Below, piece after piece: positions 1 through 4,912 of a stretch of 9,299 bases of DNA (position 1 is the first letter of the stretch; each line of letters opens with the position of its first letter). The stretch covers positions 1 through 9,299 of the forward strand of contig DAOWAL010000039.1 of NCBI GenBank assembly GCA_030634615.1. Direction: 5' to 3'. The stretch is from Candidatus Aenigmatarchaeota archaeon (lineage in GTDB: Archaea > Aenigmatarchaeota > Aenigmatarchaeia > QMZP01 > QMZT01). Below the pieces are notes generated by a model that saw only the letters and a list, made by a program, of their open reading frames with translations, was not told the origin of the DNA and made no database searches. The translations under genes and the position numbers were made by a program.

Positions 1-1
1 A

Positions 2-145
2 GACACTTTCAACGAAAAAAAATGCGATATTGGTATTAAAAGGTTAAGAGGATTACCAGATGCAGATATTACTAATCTGTTGTCTGGAGAAATATGTTAC
101 TTTTCTTTACTTAGGATGTTCTTGAAAGGGATGTTGCATCTCTGA
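2..145 (+). CDS. C-terminal end of an unrecognised protein (partial at left edge)
   Basis: An open frame enters from the left edge and gives 47 residues before a TGA stop. The visible tail is hydrophilic at first (DTFNEKKCDIGIKRLRGL) and ends in a more hydrophobic stretch rich in Leu, Met and Phe. I recognise no domain. The stop codon lies inside an inverted repeat (132-162), and the next gene, tRNA-Glu, is convergent, so this would be a transcript end. In such AT-rich DNA an open stretch of this length can occur by chance, so it may not be a gene. The sequence left of the window would settle it. Confidence 0.35.
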   Translation, partial: DTFNEKKCDIGIKRLRGLPDADITNLLSGEICYFSLLRMFLKGMLHL

Positions 146-162
146 AATATTATTATGCAACA
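132..162. terminator. Inverted repeat between convergent genes, candidate terminator or 3' end hairpin
   Basis: TGTTGCAT (132-139) and ATGCAACA (155-162) form a perfect 8-bp stem around a 15-nt loop. It lies between the end of the partial plus-strand frame and the 3' end of the minus-strand tRNA-Glu, where either transcript could end. No long U-tract follows on either strand, so it is not a classic intrinsic terminator and could instead be a transcript-end or processing structure. Confidence 0.35.
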
Positions 163-175
163 AGAGTGATTATAA

Positions 176-309
176 TGCTCCCGCCGGGATTCGAACCCGG
201 GTCCTCGGCTTTCTTCGCGAAGTCATTGGCATAAATGCCTCCTACCTTTCGAGCTTTTCGAAAAGCACCCGAAAGGCCGATATCCTTGACCGGACTAGAC
301 TACAGGAGC
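176..309 (-). tRNA. tRNA-Glu (anticodon TTC) with a 59-nt intron
   Basis: Read on the minus strand, the acceptor stem GCTCCTG pairs with CGGGAGC, followed by discriminator A; no CCA is encoded. The T arm is CCGGG-TTCGAAT-CCCGG. The anticodon stem TCGGC/GCCGA closes the loop CTTTCGA, giving anticodon TTC, which reads GAA/GAG. The loop is interrupted after position 37: exon 1 is 309-270, the intron 269-211, exon 2 210-176, and the mature length is 75 nt. At the junction, CTTT (32-35) can pair with GAAG near the intron's 3' end, leaving bulges CG|G and AA|A as expected for the archaeal splicing endonuclease. U34 of this tRNA is a classic 2-thiolation site, relevant to the thiolase gene at 1662. 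Confidence 0.95.
211..269 (-). other. Canonical 37/38 intron of tRNA-Glu
   Basis: The 59-nt intron begins after G37 and ends before A38. Near its 5' end is the palindrome GCTTTTCGAAAAGC, nested inside a wider repeat (CCTTTCG in exon 1 against CGAAAGG in the intron), so the intron folds strongly on its own and could also capture anticodon-loop bases before splicing. Boundaries come from the bulge-helix-bulge fit and restoration of a normal seven-base loop. Confidence 0.88.
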
Positions 310-318
310 GTTTTTTTG

Positions 319-342
319 TGTATTGATTGTATTGATTGTATT
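319..342. repeat. Short 9-bp tandem repeat
   Basis: TGTATTGAT is repeated 2.7 times directly upstream of tRNA-Glu (in its sense, minus strand), in the zone where its promoter should lie. The rest of 310-393 is AT-rich with no reading frame or clear RNA. The repeat may be simple slippage; no function is evident. Confidence 0.6.
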
Positions 343-393
343 ATTTCATATTAATTATATTACAATACATAGAAGGGTAGTATTTATAAAAAT

Positions 394-597
394 TTAATTG
401 ATCACGTTCGTATGAGGATAACTATGCTTCAATTCAAGTTCCATTGATTCAAGAAGCGCTGCTTTTATCTCTTTTTTTCTGGTCTTTGGGTCTAACAAAG
501 GTAGTTTATTTTTACCCCCTCCATTCTCAAATTTACTTACAATTATATCAACCGCACCGTATGGTATAAATGTTAATTTTTTTCCAACATCTAAAAC
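394..597 (-). other. Downstream part of a split gene, open in the -1 frame
   Basis: After the A7 run at 598-604, the -1 frame stays open for 67 codons to TAA at 394-396. It starts VLDVGKKLTFIPYGAVDIIV and ends LKHSYPHTNVIN. This frame has no ATG or GTG near its beginning and meets a stop a few codons upstream of the A-run, so it is unlikely to be translated alone. Its protein-like composition suggests it is the C-terminal half of the gene whose N-terminal half lies at 591-827. Joined, they give a protein of about 140 residues. I recognise no family. A chance frame is possible but less likely given the exact junction. Confidence 0.55.
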
Positions 598-818
598 TTT
601 TTTTCTGTTTTTTTGGGAATAATATGTTTATTGTCTTCGTATGCCTTATGAACTGATGAACTGAGATATTCTCCCTTCAACCCACTTAATTCAAAGAGTG
701 TACGTCTAACTGTTTCTATTGTAAAATATTTTTTTCCATTTAGTCCTGTTGCATATCTACGAATTCCGTTCGATACAGTGGAATTGCTTGCTGCATTAAT
801 ACTACCATTATATGACAT
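591..818 (-). CDS. Unrecognised small protein, N-terminal part of a gene split at a slippery run
   Basis: Reading from ATG at 818 gives 75 residues beginning MSYNGSINAASNSTVSNGIRRYATG and ending in the basic tail PKKTEKKF before TAG. An in-frame GTG at 827 is an alternative start and would be nearly leaderless, since a TATA-like box lies at 851-860. The middle (FTIETVRRTLFELSGL) could be helical, but no domain is recognisable. The stop falls right after the heptamer A AAA AAG in the reading register; one base back, the frame continues for 67 codons (394-597). The gene may be frameshifted by mutation, by a homopolymer sequencing error, or read through by programmed -1 slippage. It follows tRNA-Val on the same strand. 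Confidence 0.6.
   Translation of the reverse strand: MSYNGSINAASNSTVSNGIRRYATGLNGKKYFTIETVRRTLFELSGLKGEYLSSSVHKAYEDNKHIIPKKTEKKF
597..605 (-). promoter_or_regulatory. A AAA AAG slippery heptamer at the frame junction
   Basis: On the minus strand the bases are G-AAAAAAA-G. The upstream frame reads GAA AAA AAG, the register of the efficient bacterial dnaX-type -1 slip site. Slipping back one base gives AAA AAA then GTT, entering the 67-codon open frame. Six bases beyond the heptamer, ATGTT can pair with AACAT (5 bp, 12-nt loop), a weak stem compared with known stimulators. Whether slippage happens cannot be told from DNA. Confidence 0.4.
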
Positions 819-850
819 AATAATCACGTAGAGTTTGAATTACATCTAAC

Positions 851-860
851 ATTTATAAAA
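851..860 (-). promoter_or_regulatory. TATA-like box for the split gene
   Basis: On the minus strand this reads TTTTATAAAT, ending 24 bp before GTG 827 and 33 bp before ATG 818. Archaeal transcription usually starts about 25 bp after the box, giving a leader of zero to about ten bases. It lies 11 bp after the 3' end of tRNA-Val, so read-through from the tRNA is also possible. Confidence 0.5.
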
Positions 861-870
861 TCAATGGTGA

Positions 871-973
871 TGGGCCGAGCAGGGATCGAACCTGCGACCT
901 TTTGCGCCTAGGTAATGAAAATTAACTAGGTTCCGCACGTCAAGCGGACGTCATGCCACTAGACCACCGGCCC
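871..973 (-). tRNA. tRNA-Val (anticodon GAC) with a variable-loop intron
   Basis: On the minus strand the acceptor GGGCCGG pairs with TCGGCCC and the discriminator is A; no CCA is encoded. The anticodon arm is TCCGC-TTGACGT-GCGGA, giving anticodon GAC (valine), and the T arm is GCAGG-TTCGATC-CCTGC. The anticodon loop itself is uninterrupted. Instead, 31 extra bases stand between the anticodon stem and the variable loop. Removing them leaves variable loop AGGTC and a normal 72-nt class I tRNA. Exon 1 is 973-932 and exon 2 is 900-871. A long variable arm is the alternative reading, but valine tRNAs are class I and the splice motif fits well. A TATA-like TTTTTAAAT lies about 30 bp upstream (1000-1008). 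Confidence 0.93.
901..931 (-). other. Non-canonical intron between tRNA positions 43 and 44
   Basis: The 31-nt insert forms a hairpin: CCTAG/CTAGG, a T-C mismatch, TAAT/ATTA, and loop TTTC. Next to it, TGCG from the exon pairs with CGCA near the intron's end, making a 4-bp central helix flanked by three-base bulges GAA and AAA. Cleavage after the second base of each bulge excises the insert and joins GCGGA to AGGTC. The outer helix is not perfect, so this is a relaxed bulge-helix-bulge. The exact cut could shift within the A runs. Confidence 0.82.
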
Positions 974-1033
974 ATTAGTATACCTTTTTTGATAGAACAA
1001 TTTAAAAACATTTTTCAAGTTGGTGACAGTAAC

Positions 1034-1043
1034 CGTATAAAAA
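1034..1043 (+). promoter_or_regulatory. TATA box of the 1065 gene
   Basis: CGTATAAAAA starts 31 bp before ATG 1065. The spacing predicts transcription starting at or a few bases before the ATG, a leaderless mRNA. Confidence 0.55.
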
Positions 1044-1064
1044 ATTAATAATCTTCTATATTTT

Positions 1065-1280
1065 ATGGTATCAAGAATTTCTGTTTTTGAAGTAATTAAA
1101 TCATATTTACTTGAAAATGATCTTGGTTCAAAAGATTCTAGAAATATGCTATACTCGAATAAAAATGCTTACGAAATGCATCTTGCAATAGTATTAAACA
1201 TCTTAAATGAAAATGGTGTAAATTCAGTAGATGAACAAATTAACGCAGAATTCAAAAAAATTCTCGAAAATGGATTCTAA
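1065..1280 (+). CDS. Unrecognised small protein, 71 residues
   Basis: The frame runs from ATG to TAA and encodes a mostly helical-looking, soluble protein (MVSRISVFEVIKSYLLENDL at the start; hydrophobic-charged alternation near AIVLNILNENGV). I see no signal peptide, membrane segment or metal-binding cysteines, and recognise no family. Support for a real gene is the TATA box at 1034-1043 with leaderless spacing, and the fact that it fills the space between two tRNA genes. It is convergent with tRNA-Ser, whose 3' end is 12 bp beyond the stop. Function is unknown. Confidence 0.6.
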   Translation: MVSRISVFEVIKSYLLENDLGSKDSRNMLYSNKNAYEMHLAIVLNILNENGVNSVDEQINAEFKKILENGF

Positions 1281-1292
1281 TAATAAATGAAA

Positions 1293-1418
1293 CGCTGGGA
1301 GCAGGATTCGAACCTGCGCGGGATTGCTCCCAATGGATGTCTCTTAAGTCACTGGCAAAATTTGCCTCGTAACATCCAATTCGAGTCCATCGCCTTAACC
1401 AGACTCGGCCATCCCAGC
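1293..1418 (-). tRNA. tRNA-Ser (anticodon CGA) with a 41-nt intron
   Basis: On the minus strand the acceptor GCTGGGA pairs with TCCCAGC, with discriminator G as is usual for archaeal serine tRNAs; no CCA is encoded. A class II variable arm is present (GGGA-GCAA-TCCC) and the T arm is GCAGG-TTCGAAT-CCTGC. The anticodon stem ATGGA/TCCAT closes loop CTCGAAA, giving anticodon CGA, which reads UCG. The loop is split after A37: exon 1 1418-1380, intron 1379-1339, exon 2 1338-1293, mature length 85 nt. It shares a short divergent promoter region with the carrier-protein gene at 1459. Confidence 0.93.
1339..1379 (-). other. Canonical 37/38 intron of tRNA-Ser
   Basis: The 41-nt intron contains a GGCAA-ATT-TTGCC hairpin. 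CTC (32-34) can pair with GAG before the 3' bulge AC|A, but G35 then faces A, so the bulge-helix-bulge is imperfect. The intron also holds TGGATGT, which can pair over 7 bp with ACATCCA across the 3' splice site, competing with the anticodon stem. Boundaries are inferred from the mature fold. Confidence 0.8.
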
Positions 1419-1458
1419 GTGGATAGATATTAAAATAGAGTAATCATTATTAAAATTT
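1419..1458. promoter_or_regulatory. Divergent promoter region, tRNA-Ser and carrier protein
   Basis: These 40 bp must serve both directions. On the plus strand TATTAAAAT (1428-1436) sits about 31 bp before ATG 1459, which predicts a leaderless mRNA. On the minus strand an AAATTTTAATAA stretch (about 1447-1458) lies about 30 bp before tRNA-Ser. The two binding sites would be nearly side by side, so expression in the two directions may compete. Confidence 0.5.
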
Positions 1459-1659
1459 ATGAAAATCAGGGTTAAGCTTCACAAAGGTCCAAAAACAGTA
1501 GACATTGGGCCTAAATTCAGAGTAATTGATGTGCTTACGAAGCTGGGGATAAATTCTGAAACTGTTCTTGTAAAAAAAAGTAATGATATTGTTTTGGAAG
1601 AGGAAATTCTCAAAGAAAACGATGAAATAGAAGTAATCAGAATAATATCCGGTGGGTAA
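1459..1659 (+). CDS. ThiS/MoaD-like ubiquitin-fold sulfur carrier (TtuB/SAMP type)
   Basis: The product has 66 residues and shows the beta-grasp pattern of ThiS/MoaD proteins: a short N-terminal strand pair (MKIRVKLHKGPKTVDIGP), a helix (RVIDVLTKLGIN), a VLVKKSNDIV strand region, the LKENDEIEVIRI strand pair and a terminal Gly65-Gly66. In this family an E1-like enzyme adenylates the C-terminal glycine, which then carries sulfur as a thiocarboxylate; archaeal members (SAMPs) can also be attached to proteins. TAA is followed after 2 nt by ttuA, so the two are surely co-transcribed, and tRNA thiolation is the likeliest role. Supply of sulfur for thiamine or molybdopterin is the alternative. No E1 enzyme is in the window. 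The start is supported by the TATA spacing. Confidence 0.85.
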   Translation: MKIRVKLHKGPKTVDIGPKFRVIDVLTKLGINSETVLVKKSNDIVLEEEILKENDEIEVIRIISGG

Positions 1660-1661
1660 TT

Positions 1662-2588
1662 ATGCAAAAATGTACTAGATGCGGAAAGAAAGCTGTCATA
1701 CACAGAAAGTATGAAGGATCTTACCTATGTAGTTCACATTTCATAAAAGCAATTGAAAGCAAGGCGAAAAGAACGATTCGCCAGAGTGGAATGGTTGATC
1801 GAGGAGATAAAATAGCGTTTGCTCTTTCAGGCGGAAAGGATTCATCTGCTGTCATGTACTTAATTAATAAAGTGTTCGCAAACAGGGACGACCTTTCTTT
1901 TGTTGCATTCACTATAGATGAAGGCATACCTGGTTATAGGGATGAAAGCATTGAAATTGCAAAAAAGCTTTGCAGTAAACTTGGAATAGAGCATCACATT
2001 TTTTCATTCAAGGATGAATTCGGTATGACGTTGGATGAGAAGGTTAAAGAGTCCAAGAAATCAAAGAAATGGGAAGGAACAGCATGCACATACTGCGGAC
2101 TTGCCAGAAGATGGATGATGAACAAAAAATCAAGGGAGCTTGGCGCTACAAAAGTGTGCGTCGGCATGAATCTTGATGATGAAATACAGGGGATAATGAT
2201 GGATTATCTTAAAGGTGACATTTCAAGGCTTTCAAGAATGACTGGCGAACCACTATCTAAAAATAAATTGTTCGTTTCCAGAATAAAGCCATTCAGGGAC
2301 ATTCCTGAAAAGGAAGTAGGTCTTTATGCAATTTTAGTTGGTCTTGATGTACAGGAAGACGAGTGCCCGAATCTCGAAGGGCCAAGATTCCGTGTCAGGG
2401 ATTTTCTAAATGAATTTGAAGCAAACAGCCCTGGTATAAAATTCTCAACTGCAAACACGTTTAAGAGACTTGCACCGGCAATAAGAGAAGTCGCTAAAAA
2501 GGAAGGCACAAAGCTTATCAAATGTACAAAGTGCGGCGAACCAAGTTCTCAAAAAGTGTGCAAGACGTGTGAATTGTGGAAACAATGA
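1662..2588 (+). CDS. ttuA: tRNA 2-thiouridine synthetase, TtuA/NcsA family
   Basis: This 308-residue protein has the full TtuA layout. An N-terminal zinc finger uses C4, C7, C23 and H26. The PP-loop ATPase motif SGGKDS is at 56-61 and adenylates the tRNA uridine. C142 and C145 (ACTYCG) with C235 (DECP) match the three cysteines that hold the catalytic 4Fe-4S cluster in characterised TtuA. A C-terminal zinc finger uses C288, C291, C300 and C303. Sulfur is expected from the carrier encoded 2 nt upstream. The target may be U34 of Glu, Gln and Lys tRNAs or U54; sequence does not decide. The segment after the cluster cysteines reads GMNLDDE (168-174), where I recall GHNxDD as usual, so a His appears to be Met. 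GGTGG just before the start may act as ribosome binding site. Confidence 0.93.
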   Translation: MQKCTRCGKKAVIHRKYEGSYLCSSHFIKAIESKAKRTIRQSGMVDRGDKIAFALSGGKDSSAVMYLINKVFANRDDLSFVAFTIDEGIPGYRDESIEIAKKLCSKLGIEHHIFSFKDEFGMTLDEKVKESKKSKKWEGTACTYCGLARRWMMNKKSRELGATKVCVGMNLDDEIQGIMMDYLKGDISRLSRMTGEPLSKNKLFVSRIKPFRDIPEKEVGLYAILVGLDVQEDECPNLEGPRFRVRDFLNEFEANSPGIKFSTANTFKRLAPAIREVAKKEGTKLIKCTKCGEPSSQKVCKTCELWKQ

Positions 2589-2640
2589 CATTTTTAAGTA
2601 TATAACATCGTTATAATTCACTTATAAATCCAAATAAACA

Positions 2641-2649
2641 TATTTAAAG
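2641..2649 (+). promoter_or_regulatory. TATA box of the 2677 gene
   Basis: TATTTAAAG lies 36 bp before ATG 2677, predicting a leader of under ten bases. The 88-bp gap (2589-2676) has other AT-rich TATA-like words (2597-2607, 2621-2630) but no gene. Confidence 0.5.
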
Positions 2650-2676
2650 CAATATTTACTATTAATTGATGATAAC

Positions 2677-3300
2677 ATGGACAATATATTAAAAAGTATG
2701 AAAACATCAGCATTGTACAGTGAAAAAACAGTAAAACTTCTATACAATGATAAAATAATAAAATTTACATTCAATTATATTAATTTACCAAAAAGTCGAC
2801 ATGTAGATAGCATAACAACTGAAGAAAAATTAAAAAAATTCTCAAGAGATGATGAAAGAGAAATAGAGTTAAAGTTCAACAAATATATGGACGCAGTTGA
2901 AAACGTCGGGAAAGGAAATCACGTATATACAATTTCTGATAATGGTGTAAATATCTATCTTAAAAACAAAGGACCGGGTGAAAAAAGAACCAACATTTTA
3001 GGATTAAAAGTAAGACTACCGCTAAGGAAAATCAAAATAAGAAAACAGTGTAAAATGGGTGGTGCAAATATAATTCGTGTACCAAAAAACAATTACGATC
3101 GTAATATGTTATACGTGGCACATCTAGGGAAAATCGGAGAAAGTGGGTATACTGAAGAAGGGTTTGATCATCTAGTGATTGGAAGTACCAATAATCTTCA
3201 GAAGTTTAAGAAAAAAATCGAAGGTATGGATATAATTTTCAAAAAAACAGAAAAAGATGAAACACTCAAAAAAATACACGATCACATGAAAAGCGAGTAA
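2677..3300 (+). CDS. Unrecognised basic protein, 207 residues
   Basis: The frame encodes a lysine-rich soluble protein with no signal peptide or membrane segment. The first 60 residues look beta-rich (VKLLYNDKIIKFTFNYINL), residues about 50-75 form a charged helix (SRDDEREIELKFNKYM), the middle is strongly basic (LKVRLPLRKIKIRKQCK, about residues 109-125), and the C-terminus is a charged helix. The basic centre might bind nucleic acid, but that is inference; no family is recognised and only one cysteine is present. It stands alone between ttuA and bud32 with its own TATA box and a 40-bp gap to the next start, and it is visibly more A-rich than its neighbours, as are the other orphans in the window. 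Confidence 0.75.
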   Translation: MDNILKSMKTSALYSEKTVKLLYNDKIIKFTFNYINLPKSRHVDSITTEEKLKKFSRDDEREIELKFNKYMDAVENVGKGNHVYTISDNGVNIYLKNKGPGEKRTNILGLKVRLPLRKIKIRKQCKMGGANIIRVPKNNYDRNMLYVAHLGKIGESGYTEEGFDHLVIGSTNNLQKFKKKIEGMDIIFKKTEKDETLKKIHDHMKSE

Positions 3301-3310
3301 AATAAATAAT

Positions 3311-3320
3311 AATTATAAAC
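3311..3320 (+). promoter_or_regulatory. TATA box of bud32
   Basis: AATTATAAAC begins 30 bp before ATG 3341, a spacing that predicts a leaderless mRNA. Confidence 0.55.
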
Positions 3321-3340
3321 CCTCATGCAATCTAATTCTC

Positions 3341-3949
3341 ATGACTGGAAAAGAAATCATTCAAAGAGGAGCTGAAGCTATAATTTACCTTGAGGAAGGG
3401 AAAGTGGTAAAGGAAAGAATATCAAAGGGTTATCGCGTGCCTGAGATTGATCGCAAGATACGGAAGCAAAGGACAAAAGCTGAAGCTAAACTGATGATTA
3501 GAGCAGCAGACTGCGGTGCTAATGTACCAAACGTTACTCTTGATGACGATTTTAAGCTTGTTATGGACCATTTGAAGGGTGAAAAGGTAAAAGATATATT
3601 AAACGATGTCGATAACGAGAAAAGGGCTGATATATGCTCTAAAATGGGCGAAATCATAGCTAAAATACATTCATCCGGCATTATTCACGGCGATTTGACA
3701 ACTTCTAACATGATACTCGTGGGGAATGATGTTTATTTTATAGATTTTGGACTTGGCAAGTTTTCCGAGAAGGTGGAAGACCAGGCAGTCGACTTGTTTT
3801 TACTGAATGAAGCGCTGAATTCTACACATACTAAATTTCTTTCCGAATGTTGGGAAAAAATCATAAGTATTTACAGCAAAAAACACACAAAGGCAAAAGA
3901 GGTCATTTCGCGAATGGAAAAGATTAAAAGCAGGAGAAGATATAAATAA
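3341..3949 (+). CDS. bud32: KEOPS complex kinase/ATPase Bud32
   Basis: The 202-residue product is a small atypical kinase of the Bud32/PRPK family. Visible motifs are the nucleotide loop RGAEA (9-13), the family's KERISKGYRVPEID segment with probable catalytic K24, the helix-C glutamate in RTKAEAK (E48), HGDLTTSNM (116-124) with catalytic D118, the metal-binding DFGLG (135-139) and the basic RRRYK tail. Bud32 works in KEOPS with Kae1, Cgi121 and Pcc1 to make t6A37 on ANN-decoding tRNAs; in archaea it acts mainly as an ATPase. Here it is a stand-alone gene, not fused to Kae1 as in many archaea, and no other KEOPS gene is visible. It lies just before the ribosomal cluster, with 42 bp between. 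The start is supported by the TATA box and by homologous length. Confidence 0.95.
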   Translation: MTGKEIIQRGAEAIIYLEEGKVVKERISKGYRVPEIDRKIRKQRTKAEAKLMIRAADCGANVPNVTLDDDFKLVMDHLKGEKVKDILNDVDNEKRADICSKMGEIIAKIHSSGIIHGDLTTSNMILVGNDVYFIDFGLGKFSEKVEDQAVDLFLLNEALNSTHTKFLSECWEKIISIYSKKHTKAKEVISRMEKIKSRRRYK

Positions 3950-3960
3950 CCGTTACTTCA

Positions 3961-3969
3961 ATATAAAGG
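3961..3969 (+). promoter_or_regulatory. TATA box and ribosome binding site before uS5
   Basis: ATATAAAGG lies 31 bp before ATG 3992. An AGGGGA motif (3981-3986), a fair Shine-Dalgarno match, stands six bases before the ATG. A second TATA word in the bud32 tail (about 3940-3948) would give a leader long enough to include that motif, so either box may be used. Confidence 0.45.
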
Positions 3970-3991
3970 ATATTATTAATAGGGGAACACT

Positions 3992-4912
3992 ATGGCAGAA
4001 AACGAAAAACACGAAGAAACAAGGCAAGAAATTGAAAAGGAAGAAGAACTTCTTGAAGAGAAAAAAGAAGTCGAAGAAAAGGCAAAACTTGATACCAAAG
4101 ATGAAAAGAAAATAGAAAAGGAAATCGTCAGCGGTAAAAAAACAGAAGAAAAAGTGGAAAAAGAGATTGTCAAAGAACATGTCGTAGAAAAGAAAAAAGA
4201 CTTCAAGAAAAGTGGAAAGGGCTTCAAGAAAGGTAAAAGAGGCAGATTCCAAAAAGAAGAAATCGATTTGTCAAAGTGGATCCCAAAAACACAACTTGGA
4301 AAGGATGTTGTCGCAGGTAAATACAAAACATTAAACGAAGTTCTTTCTAAAGGTGAAATAATTCTTGAACCTGAAGTTGTTGATTATCTTGTACCAGATC
4401 TTAAGGATGAACTGATCTACATTGGCGGAACTCCTGGTAAAGGTGGCGGTATAAGAAGAACTCCAACAAGGATGACTGCAAGGATGCATAAATCCGGAAG
4501 GAGATTTAAGCTTACAGCCCTTATCGTTGTCGGAAACGAAGACGGTATTATCGGTATCGGAAGAGCAGTTTCAAATGAGCACAGGGTTGCAATATCAAAA
4601 GCACTTGCCCAGGCAAAACTTAATGTTATTAATGTGAAAAGAGGATGCGGCTCATGGGAATGCAACTGCGGAGGAAAACATTCAATTCCATACAAATCAC
4701 AAGGAAAAACAGGTTCTGTTAAAATAAAGCTTTCACCGACACCAACTGGTGTAGGTATTGTAGCTGACAATGAAACAAAGAAAATAATCAGACTTGCAGG
4801 AGTAAATGATGTATGGGTAAAAGCGTTTGGAAAAACGTCAACAAGAATTAACCTCGCATTTGCTGTTTTTGAAGCACTAAAAAACCTCAGTAACACTAAA
4901 GGTGATATATAA
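3992..4912 (+). CDS. rps5: Small-subunit ribosomal protein uS5 with long charged N-terminal extension
   Basis: The conserved core starts near residue 93 (LSKWIPKTQLGKDV) and includes the RNA-binding IGGTPGKGGGIRRTPTRMTARM region (144-165), GIIGIGRA (185-192), the archaeal RGCGSWECNCGGKHSIPY stretch (217-234) and the C-terminal LAGVNDVWVKAFG-TSTRIN domain. uS5 sits at the mRNA entry and helps decoding accuracy. Total length is 306 residues, while archaeal uS5 is usually a little over 200: the first 90 residues are almost wholly Glu and Lys, likely a coiled or disordered extension ending in a basic GKGFKKGKRGR patch. The ATG at 3992 has a ribosome binding site and no later Met fits before the core. 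Its TAA overlaps the next ATG by one base. Confidence 0.95.
   Translation: MAENEKHEETRQEIEKEEELLEEKKEVEEKAKLDTKDEKKIEKEIVSGKKTEEKVEKEIVKEHVVEKKKDFKKSGKGFKKGKRGRFQKEEIDLSKWIPKTQLGKDVVAGKYKTLNEVLSKGEIILEPEVVDYLVPDLKDELIYIGGTPGKGGGIRRTPTRMTARMHKSGRRFKLTALIVVGNEDGIIGIGRAVSNEHRVAISKALAQAKLNVINVKRGCGSWECNCGGKHSIPYKSQGKTGSVKIKLSPTPTGVGIVADNETKKIIRLAGVNDVWVKAFGKTSTRINLAFAVFEALKNLSNTKGDI

Noticed and set aside
319..342. Possible CRISPR or regulatory repeat array from the TGTATTGAT copies
   Set aside because: Units are only 9 bp, directly adjacent with no spacers, and fewer than three copies; simple slippage is enough.
898..935. Reading the extra bases in tRNA-Val as a long class II variable arm
   Set aside because: Anticodon GAC is valine, a class I tRNA, and removal of the insert at the bulge-helix-bulge gives a normal AGGTC variable loop.
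3953..4326. Two long minus-strand open frames (99 and 116 codons) opposite the start of uS5
   Set aside because: Their Phe/Ser-rich proteins are the antisense of the Glu/Lys-rich uS5 extension; the plus-strand gene explains the lack of stops.
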